The notes under the pieces were generated by a model. The model ran no database searches and was not told where the DNA came from. It saw nothing but the letters and a program-made list of their open reading frames with translations. Made by a program: the position numbers and the translations under genes. From contig JACDDG010000172.1 in the NCBI GenBank assembly GCA_013817115.1, positions 1 through 5,811 on the forward strand: a DNA stretch of 5,811 nucleotides. Reading direction: 5' to 3'. This document shows, in pieces, positions 1 through 5,811 of this stretch. The stretch comes from Parachlamydiaceae bacterium (GTDB taxonomy: Bacteria; Chlamydiota; Chlamydiia; Chlamydiales; Parachlamydiaceae). Each line of letters starts with the position of its first letter. Positions within the stretch are counted from its first letter, which is position 1.

Positions 1-1
1 T

Positions 2-3000
2 TTCGCTCGGCTAACCGAAAAATCAAATGTGATTTTTATCGGAAAGCCAAAAAATCATAAAGTCGAGATAATTGGAAGAATTAAAATTCCCAATATACCA
101 AATGAAAGTGAATTTGACCAATATGAATTTAAGTTTATAGATAATTACCTAAAGCAAAACTCTCTTAATCCTAAAAATCTTACAAGAAATGAAGCTGTCG
201 CAGAAGCTTTTTGTGACTGGTATGGAGATCAAATGCCTGCACATTTTTGCGCTATTCGACGCCAGTTATTAATTGCAACGTCTTTTCAATATAAAAAACC
301 ATTGAAGTTTACGCGTGGCAGGTTGATAAACACCCCTTACGATAAAAACTATGGTATTTATCTAAAAAATGGCAGTTTTACTCAGGAAGTGGAAGAGAAT
401 TGGTTAGATTCAAAACTAAGTGAAATTTTTTCAGTTAGAAAAGAGGATACTAATAAGCAACCTTCTGAGACAGATATCATGGATGGTGGGTATGAGGAGT
501 GGGAAAAAAATCTACGTCTGATGGTAAATGAATGGGATGGAAGTCGTAGCGAAAAGTACCGTGAGCAACAAATTGTTAAATGTTTAGCTTATTTTTCAGA
601 TCACCTCAAGACTCTTTCGGATCTAAATCGACGGTTAGTTTTAAGGCAATTAATTTTTGAATCCAATTACCTTGAAACCTTATTAGATTATAATCCTTAT
701 TTTGGTGAACAATTGTTACAATTTGCTGAAAGCGGGGAGAAACTATTTCAAGAAAGAAACGATATCGCTGCAGTCGCATTTTTTATCGAATTAGGACGAG
801 ATCTTGACAATCTTTTATATTTAGAGGGTTTGAAAAATGAACTGATAGATTATCGAAGAAGAATCTTAACAATACTTGGTATTGAAAGTAATCAGGCTTT
901 GGCTAATTGGCAACCGGCACCAAGTTTTTCTGCTCAGAAACTAACTTATCTTTATGCCCAACTTGCTGCGAGCTACGAAAGTCACCCTCCCAAAAATTTT
1001 ACAGTTAAAGATGCGATTCTCTTTTTGACCGCCATGATGCACAACAATTTTCACCCTTTGCCGATCCATGCCAAAAGCGATCGGCTGTGTGATCAAATGC
1101 ACTCGGCTTCACAACGATGGAAGCTGAAAATTCAAGAATTGTTGCAAAGCGATTCCGTCAGTTTCATCTGTAGAACAATTTTAAACACTTTAATTCCTGA
1201 GGCAGGTTCTCAGCATTTCCATTGTATTCGATATCCACTATGTGTGACTAGCGATAACGAATATTCACTTAATGCACAATCATTTGAAATCTTTAAAAAC
1301 AATCAGGTTTTGACAGGCTTGCCTCAAAAGATTTTGCAGGATAAGCAATTCCAAAAGTTTTTTAAAAACGAAAAATATCAATGCTCTAAAATTAACACTA
1401 ATTGCTATCAGTTTACAGATGAAAGAGGCAATCTTATACAAATTCTGACAGGAGATTCATATAAAAATAAAATTCGTCAAAACATCTTGGGAATGTGGTA
1501 TGAATTGGCGTCACCTGCAGAAGGTTCACATCTTACACATTATATGCCTGAGGATTTCCATCGAATTTCTTCAGTTCAAGGGGTTTGGCTTCCTTTACTT
1601 TTAGAGGAGGATAAATCAATCGCTGTAATTTGCAATGATGATTTATCAATAGCTTATTTTATCCATTTGTTAAAATCAAAAATTGAAAATGAAAAGACAT
1701 ACTATTCAGTCGATAAAGTTCGGAAAATTTGCCCTAAAGATTTGCCATTATATTTAGTTGATCTCAAGGAAATTAAGAATAAAGCTCTAGAGAAGTTACT
1801 AAACACTGCCATGCTGTGGTCTGATCAGAATGGAATTCTTAAGGATCTTGAGATTCCGTCTCTAGAACTTTCTTTTAATTTTAGTGTTGATAAAACAGGC
1901 GGCTACCGTGCAGAGTGTAACGAACATCCTGGCTTTTTCATCTCTCAAAATCAAACTTACAGGGGTATAAAATATATCCCTAGAAGTATTGTTTTAGAAA
2001 ATGAAAAAGGGCTGCGCAAGCTTGCTCTTCCCTATGGGATAGTCTCAGCCGTATCTCGTGGAATTATTCAACAAGGAGCTTTAAGCACACATACAGAGAT
2101 TAAAAGCACAAGATCTATAATTATTGACTTAGATAAGAAATCCCACCTAATTGCTAAAGATCGTGAGCAAAAACTTTATCTTGCTAATTTACTTTTTGTT
2201 CAGAAAAAGTATCAATCAGCCCAGCAAATAATTCGGCAATCTCAGTCATTGATTATCCCTTTTAATGAACAAGAGAAAGAACTTTTAATCTGGATCATCA
2301 TTAACCAAAATCAGGATGTTTCTCCACATGGATTGGCAGTAGCTCTTTCAGCGCTAGCATTGTTACCAATCGATAGTTTTGTGGGCGGTTCGGCAAAAGA
2401 GATTGAGCAGGCTTCTACCATTACTAATGAACTTAAGCGCCTTAAATCTGAATACTCCAAATTCAGTGGGTCCAGATTTATTATTCCCCATCTAAACCTG
2501 ACGGCTAAAGAGCGTCTCTCAATTTTTGAAAAAATTCCTGACTTAAGCAAAACGGATCAATTTTCACGAGAAGAAATTCAGTTTCCACCGGTCAAGAAAA
2601 TTAGCAAGAAATTACCTTTTTATTTTGAACGTGTTTTTGCCAGCAAAAGTGAGCTGAATGAGGATCAGAAGAAACTTGATCAGTTCATTATCACAAGGCA
2701 TGTTGAAACGCAGTTAATCCAGTGGCTGGAATATGCTAAAGGGGATCCGCTAAAATTAGAGCTTATACTGATCGGTGTAGAGCATAATCCAAAAATTCCA
2801 GCTGAGGTAAGCGTATTGCTGCGGAGTGTGGGCCTTGGCTTTAAATGTAATCTTGATAATCTTCGCCAAATTCAAGCTCAAAAAGATAGAAGAGCTTTTC
2901 TAGAATTAATTTCTGAAGCACAGAAATTTTTAAATCGACATGAGCGTGTCGAAGGGCATGGTAAAGGAGATGTTTCTTTAAAAGGTAAGCGAGCAAAACG

Positions 3001-5698
3001 TTCATCCCGTGGTATAAATAAACAGACGATAACTGTTGCCAACGAAAAAACAGAATATCATCTACCTTTCCCTTTAACGCCTAGACAATCTGTATTACCT
3101 AACAAAATACTTGAAGAGATATTTACTCCCAAGTCGAATTCAGGCTTACGTCTGTCCCGCGAGGAGATAGATGCATTAAATAAGGTTGTGCTTACAGATA
3201 GTAATCCGGAAAATGTTGCTTTGGCCGAACATATTGAAGGGTATTGGAGGCAAGACCTGCATGAGAAAAAACATCATTATTTAAAGCCTGAAATGCAAGA
3301 AAAAGCTTTTGGGCTTTTAAAAGTTCAAAGCGCAGAGCTCGCCAAGCAAGTAAATGTTCAGGAAAAGGAATTACTCGCTTTTGCGAATGCTTTGCCTACT
3401 ACCTTGCATGATGGTTTAATCTTACAATTAGAGAAAATGGGTCAGATCCGGCAAGAGGTTACTGTTCGCGATTTAATTCTATTTACTGCACGTTCTAGGC
3501 ATTTTTGTTTACAGGGTAAAAATCCATATCTTAAGGGTAAGGAAAAAGAACTACTGGACCGTTGTTTAAAGTTCTTAGATCTTAAGGCTCAGCAGCAGCA
3601 AACAGAACGTGCAATTCTCATGCTGAATAAGCTGAAATTTCTCGACAACACAAGCTGTACATACTCTCAATTGTCCGAAACTCTCTTTGCCGAAATTACT
3701 CGTCAGTGCCCGTACAAGCCCCAGCAAAATCCGGAGTTATTGGTTTTTGAGGTCGTTGAAGAAATAGGGCTACATGACTGGCAAGTCAAAGACTTAGAGC
3801 GACTCCTAAACCCTAAATTGAATGAAAACCGGAATGTCATTTTGGAAAAAGTGATGGGTTCCGGAAAAACGAAAGTTTATTTGTCATTGCTAGCTCTTGG
3901 CAAAGCCGATGGAGATCATCTTTCAATAGTCGTTGTCCACCCTTCTCAACTTGAAGGAGTGGGGAAAGCAATGCAAATTCAAGGCGATCAACTTTTCGGG
4001 CAAGTAGCACATCCTTTCAATTTTTCTCGCGATACTGACACCTCTCTTCCAGCCTTAGGGAAGTTATTATTAGAATGTCAAGAAGTGCGAACCAATCGTC
4101 ACTCCTACGTTGCAACTGACAAAGCGATCCACAGTTTGGGATTAGCGTTCGATGAAATGTGGCACACTTATCTTGCAAGTCCCGAGGATAATCCGGGTCT
4201 GGAAGCGCGTTTAGAAAAGATGCGGGATATTATTAATCTGTTTCGAATCAAGGGTAAAGCGACTCTAGATGAAGCCGATCTATTGCTTAACTGCCGTTAT
4301 GAAGTCATCTATGCCTTAGGGGAAGCTCAGCCTTTAGCAGAGGATCACGCTGCACTTGTCGCAGATCTTTACCAATCTATTCATCCAATTTTAGCAAAGT
4401 TACAAACTTTCACTCACGAGGGATATGCGAAAATTAAACCTCTTTTAATTGATACATTTACTCGCGAAGTAGCAGTTAAAATGATACCTGATTGCAAAAT
4501 CGATCTAGTCATCAGCTACCTTAAAGGTGAAAAAGCGGGTGCTGACTATGTTTCTTCTTTGTCAGAGAAAGAGCGTCATCTTATGGCTATTGCATTTTAT
4601 GAGTTCAAAGAGCTTCTTCCAATTGTATTGGAGAAGCGATGTGGTGAGCATTATGGTTATAGCGATAACATTAAAAAAATTCTACCGGTACCTTACGTGG
4701 CAAGTGGAATCCCTAGCGCGACCTCGGAATTCAGCTTCCCCTATGCTCAGTTGAATTATACGATGCAAACTCTGATCCATGAAGGTATAACACCTCGTAT
4801 TCTTAAGAGTGTTATTTCCGAGCTGCAAATTGGTGCCGAATATGAAAGACAACTTAGTGTAGGAATGAGTTTGAAGGAAACGCATGGGTATAAAGAATTC
4901 TTAAATATCTGTGGTAATGCGCTCAATACCCCCTTCTTAGACTGCACTAATGAAGATTTAGATGCTCTGGCAGCAGCGTATAAGCAAGATCATAATAAGA
5001 TTTATCCTTTCGCAAAAAAATATCTTTTCCCTGAAGTTAAGCTGCATGAATTGAAGCTGTCTAGCTCTCCATTTTCTTTGTACAACATGTTTTTAGAAGT
5101 GCAAGGCTTCACAGGTACCCCATACAATAGTGCCACCTATCCTTTAGGAATTGAAACTATACGTGACCCGAATTCTGCTGGGAAAACTCAAGGGATTATT
5201 TGGAAAAATAGCCAAAAGGTTCATGTATTAGCCTCAGTTGCGTTTGACGATGTCATTGCTGAAGTTGGCGTCCTGATTGGTGATGGAGGCTATGGAGCCT
5301 TTATCGATGTAGGAGCTCTATTTAACGGAATTGACAATCAAAGGGTCGCTGAATGTATTCTCAGCTATTTGCCAAAAGAATCCTATCGCGGAGTCCTCTT
5401 CTACAAAGACAATCAACCCTACGTCATGGAATCTGGTAAAAAAGATCTGATTGCTTATGAAAAATACGATTCTACTCATGCGCTTTTTATTCTTTACGAT
5501 CAATACCATACGACTGGAACAGATTTTGTTATTCAAGGCAAATCTTTGCTTTCTTTTGGGAAAAACACTTCTATGCGTGATTTAGAGCAAGGATATATGC
5601 GCGATCGTCAAGCTGCTTTAGGCGAGCGGGTCGAGTTTATTTTATCTGTAGAAAGTGAGGCGTTCTGTAGAAGCAGCGTTAAATTAGACTTAAAATAG
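2..5698 (+). CDS. Giant SF2 helicase-like ATPase, DUF3638/DUF3645-type, chlamydial-like; 5'-partial
   Basis: A single uninterrupted frame; residues are numbered from the GTG at 29 (1,889 aa from there). The frame is open upstream to base 2 and the GTG has no purine-rich ribosome site, so the true start is probably outside the window. Residues 1-700 are unrecognised and show no signal peptide or membrane helix. About 711-779 look TPR-like (LYLANLLFVQKKYQSAQQII, then an SPHGLAVALSALALL helix). A basic linker lies at 985-994. The ATPase core spans about 1229-1861: MGSGKT 1276-1281, VVVHPSQL 1301-1308, DEAD 1414-1417, GFTGTPYN 1693-1700, FIDVGALFNG 1758-1767, DQYHTTGTD 1824-1832 and QGYMRDRQ 1854-1861. 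These blocks resemble large DUF3638-type proteins of environmental Chlamydiae, recalled rather than searched. NTP binding and hydrolysis is a reasonable inference. Substrate, cellular location and any nucleic-acid unwinding are unknown. The stop is TAG, 28 residues after the last motif. No other gene in the window shares its operon. Confidence 0.85.
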   Translation, partial: FARLTEKSNVIFIGKPKNHKVEIIGRIKIPNIPNESEFDQYEFKFIDNYLKQNSLNPKNLTRNEAVAEAFCDWYGDQMPAHFCAIRRQLLIATSFQYKKPLKFTRGRLINTPYDKNYGIYLKNGSFTQEVEENWLDSKLSEIFSVRKEDTNKQPSETDIMDGGYEEWEKNLRLMVNEWDGSRSEKYREQQIVKCLAYFSDHLKTLSDLNRRLVLRQLIFESNYLETLLDYNPYFGEQLLQFAESGEKLFQERNDIAAVAFFIELGRDLDNLLYLEGLKNELIDYRRRILTILGIESNQALANWQPAPSFSAQKLTYLYAQLAASYESHPPKNFTVKDAILFLTAMMHNNFHPLPIHAKSDRLCDQMHSASQRWKLKIQELLQSDSVSFICRTILNTLIPEAGSQHFHCIRYPLCVTSDNEYSLNAQSFEIFKNNQVLTGLPQKILQDKQFQKFFKNEKYQCSKINTNCYQFTDERGNLIQILTGDSYKNKIRQNILGMWYELASPAEGSHLTHYMPEDFHRISSVQGVWLPLLLEEDKSIAVICNDDLSIAYFIHLLKSKIENEKTYYSVDKVRKICPKDLPLYLVDLKEIKNKALEKLLNTAMLWSDQNGILKDLEIPSLELSFNFSVDKTGGYRAECNEHPGFFISQNQTYRGIKYIPRSIVLENEKGLRKLALPYGIVSAVSRGIIQQGALSTHTEIKSTRSIIIDLDKKSHLIAKDREQKLYLANLLFVQKKYQSAQQIIRQSQSLIIPFNEQEKELLIWIIINQNQDVSPHGLAVALSALALLPIDSFVGGSAKEIEQASTITNELKRLKSEYSKFSGSRFIIPHLNLTAKERLSIFEKIPDLSKTDQFSREEIQFPPVKKISKKLPFYFERVFASKSELNEDQKKLDQFIITRHVETQLIQWLEYAKGDPLKLELILIGVEHNPKIPAEVSVLLRSVGLGFKCNLDNLRQIQAQKDRRAFLELISEAQKFLNRHERVEGHGKGDVSLKGKRAKRSSRGINKQTITVANEKTEYHLPFPLTPRQSVLPNKILEEIFTPKSNSGLRLSREEIDALNKVVLTDSNPENVALAEHIEGYWRQDLHEKKHHYLKPEMQEKAFGLLKVQSAELAKQVNVQEKELLAFANALPTTLHDGLILQLEKMGQIRQEVTVRDLILFTARSRHFCLQGKNPYLKGKEKELLDRCLKFLDLKAQQQQTERAILMLNKLKFLDNTSCTYSQLSETLFAEITRQCPYKPQQNPELLVFEVVEEIGLHDWQVKDLERLLNPKLNENRNVILEKVMGSGKTKVYLSLLALGKADGDHLSIVVVHPSQLEGVGKAMQIQGDQLFGQVAHPFNFSRDTDTSLPALGKLLLECQEVRTNRHSYVATDKAIHSLGLAFDEMWHTYLASPEDNPGLEARLEKMRDIINLFRIKGKATLDEADLLLNCRYEVIYALGEAQPLAEDHAALVADLYQSIHPILAKLQTFTHEGYAKIKPLLIDTFTREVAVKMIPDCKIDLVISYLKGEKAGADYVSSLSEKERHLMAIAFYEFKELLPIVLEKRCGEHYGYSDNIKKILPVPYVASGIPSATSEFSFPYAQLNYTMQTLIHEGITPRILKSVISELQIGAEYERQLSVGMSLKETHGYKEFLNICGNALNTPFLDCTNEDLDALAAAYKQDHNKIYPFAKKYLFPEVKLHELKLSSSPFSLYNMFLEVQGFTGTPYNSATYPLGIETIRDPNSAGKTQGIIWKNSQKVHVLASVAFDDVIAEVGVLIGDGGYGAFIDVGALFNGIDNQRVAECILSYLPKESYRGVLFYKDNQPYVMESGKKDLIAYEKYDSTHALFILYDQYHTTGTDFVIQGKSLLSFGKNTSMRDLEQGYMRDRQAALGERVEFILSVESEAFCRSSVKLDLK
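2159..2365 (+). other. TPR-like helical repeat patch in the giant protein
   Basis: This covers residues 711-779. An amphipathic helix with the spacing L-Y-L-A-x-L-L-F-x-x-K-K-Y-x-x-A resembles the first helix and turn of a tetratricopeptide unit. It is followed by a second helix beginning NEQEKELLIWI and a third, alanine- and leucine-rich one (GLAVALSALALL). Only one unit is clear, so this could equally be a generic alpha-solenoid segment. A protein-interaction role is inferred from the fold type only. Confidence 0.4.
3713..5611 (+). other. SF2-like two-lobed ATPase core within the giant protein
   Basis: This marks residues 1229-1861. The lead-in YKPQQNPELLVFE is followed by a conserved-looking glutamine in LHDWQVKDL (Q1252), in the position of a helicase Q-motif, about 25 residues before MGSGKT. 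Lobe 1 then has K1280/T1281 for phosphate and Mg binding, VVVHPSQL as motif Ia, SYVATDKAIHSL (1359-1370) where motif Ib would lie, and D1414-E1415 of the DEAD box for Mg-water activation. Lobe 2 is opened by GFTGTP (motif III-like), followed by FIDVGALFNG and RGVLFY (1787-1792), a strand typical of motif IV. DQYHTTGTD matches motif V, and R1858/R1860 are candidate arginine fingers of motif VI. Assignments of motifs Ib, III and IV rest on order and shape and are less certain than motifs I, II and VI. Confidence 0.7.
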
Positions 5699-5700
5699 AG

Positions 5701-5724
5701 GTAGGAATGGCTTTCACCACCCCT
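5701..5724 (-). ncRNA. Group II intron domain VI and 3' splice site
   Basis: On the minus strand AGGGGUGGU (5724-5716) pairs with GCCAUUCCU (5711-5703) over nine continuous base pairs, closed by a GAAA tetraloop (5715-5712). The final AC (5702-5701) gives the 3' splice site. The adenosine at 5708, eight bases from the intron end, is at the usual distance of the branch-point A. In this fold it is paired to U5719, next to two G-U wobbles, instead of bulged. Confidence 0.75.
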
Positions 5725-5730
5725 CCCTCC

Positions 5731-5763
5731 GAACCGCACGGGCGGTACTAGCGCATACGGCTC
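5731..5763 (-). ncRNA. Group II intron domain V catalytic hairpin
   Basis: This is 33 nt on the minus strand, close to the usual 34. The lower helix pairs GAGCCGUAU (5763-5755) with GUGCGGUUC (5739-5731), including the characteristic G-U pair in the AGC catalytic triad (A5762, G5761, C5760). A two-base CC bulge (5741-5740) on the 3' strand is followed by a short upper helix GCG/CGC (5754-5752 with 5744-5742). The cap CUAGUAC is not a plain GNRA tetraloop: a C at 5751 faces C5745, where a G-C pair would be expected. The triad and the bulge make the assignment firm. The cap may be a variant or a decayed position. Confidence 0.85.
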
Positions 5764-5811
5764 TCCGGTCGATTGTTTCCTCATCGAGACTGATACGCCG
5801 CATAAAGAGCT

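Larger units (their letters stand above)
5701..5811 (-). mobile_element. Group II intron, 3' end (domain IV tail, V, VI), continues off the right edge
   Basis: Read on the minus strand, the segment contains GGAGAGCCGTATGCG and GTGCGGTTCGGAGGG, the two halves of a bacterial group II intron domain V. These are followed by a domain VI hairpin and the terminal AC at 5702-5701 that fits the intron 3' consensus AY. The first base of the 3' exon would be the C opposite 5700. GC content is 64 of 111 bases, much higher than in the adjacent gene. Bases 5764-5811 would be the end of domain IV or the region just after the intron-encoded reverse transcriptase/maturase. A short minus-strand frame there ends in TGA (5782-5784) and could be the tail of that protein, but it is too short to identify. 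The element lies antisense to the giant gene, two bases past its stop. Whether the intron is complete and active cannot be judged from this window. Confidence 0.85.

Noticed and set aside
2311..2550. Minus-strand open frame of 79 codons inside the giant gene
   Set aside because: It lies wholly antisense to a well-supported coding region, has no recognisable motif and is of a length expected by chance.
3590..3602. CAG/CAA run giving four glutamines (LKAQQQQTER)
   Set aside because: It is too short to be a repeat array or a slippage locus of note.
4527..4947. Three short overlapping frames (one +, two -) around the ATPase insert
   Set aside because: These are shadows of the main frame. They overlap one another, lack ribosome sites and encode no recognisable protein.
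5318..5536. Minus-strand 72-codon frame opposite motifs IV-V
   Set aside because: It is antisense to conserved ATPase motifs and has no independent evidence of coding.
5670..5700. Possible intrinsic terminator at the gene end (TTAA...TTAA around 5679-5693)
   Set aside because: Only a four-base AT stem can form and no T-run follows, so it is not supported as a terminator.
5764..5811. Tail of an intron-encoded maturase on the minus strand
   Set aside because: Only about ten codons before a TGA are visible. The position is plausible, but there is no identifiable protein sequence.

Overview
The window is almost entirely one very large, AT-rich open reading frame on the + strand. It runs from the left edge to a TAG stop at 5696-5698 and is followed by the 3' end of a group II intron on the opposite strand. 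No translation signal precedes the first GTG at 29, and the frame stays open to base 2, so the gene very probably starts outside the window.

The protein has at least 1,898 residues. Its C-terminal third carries, in order, the signatures of a helicase superfamily 2 (SF2)-like ATPase: a motif I P-loop (MGSGKT), a motif Ia-like strand (VVVHPSQL), a DEAD box (ATLDEAD), a motif III-like GFTGTP, a motif V-like DQYHTTGTD and a motif VI-like QGYMRDRQ. The wording of these blocks and the great length match, from memory, the huge DUF3638/DUF3645-type proteins of environmental Chlamydiae (Parachlamydia/Protochlamydia relatives) and eukaryotes. Their biochemical function is unknown to me. The N-terminal two thirds is poorly recognisable, mostly helical-looking sequence with one TPR-like patch. 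The family match and the AT-rich composition suggest an amoeba-associated chlamydial bacterium. That is an inference from pattern memory, not a search.

The right-hand 111 bases are clearly GC-richer (64 of 111 are G or C). On the minus strand they read as group II intron domain V, domain VI and a terminal AC. The intron continues beyond the right edge. Its 3' splice junction lies between 5701 and 5700, two bases after the stop codon of the giant gene, so the element sits in antisense orientation directly against the gene's end.

Nothing indicates a functional partnership between the two elements. The intron most likely landed in the gene's 3' flank, replacing or displacing whatever terminator or downstream sequence was there.
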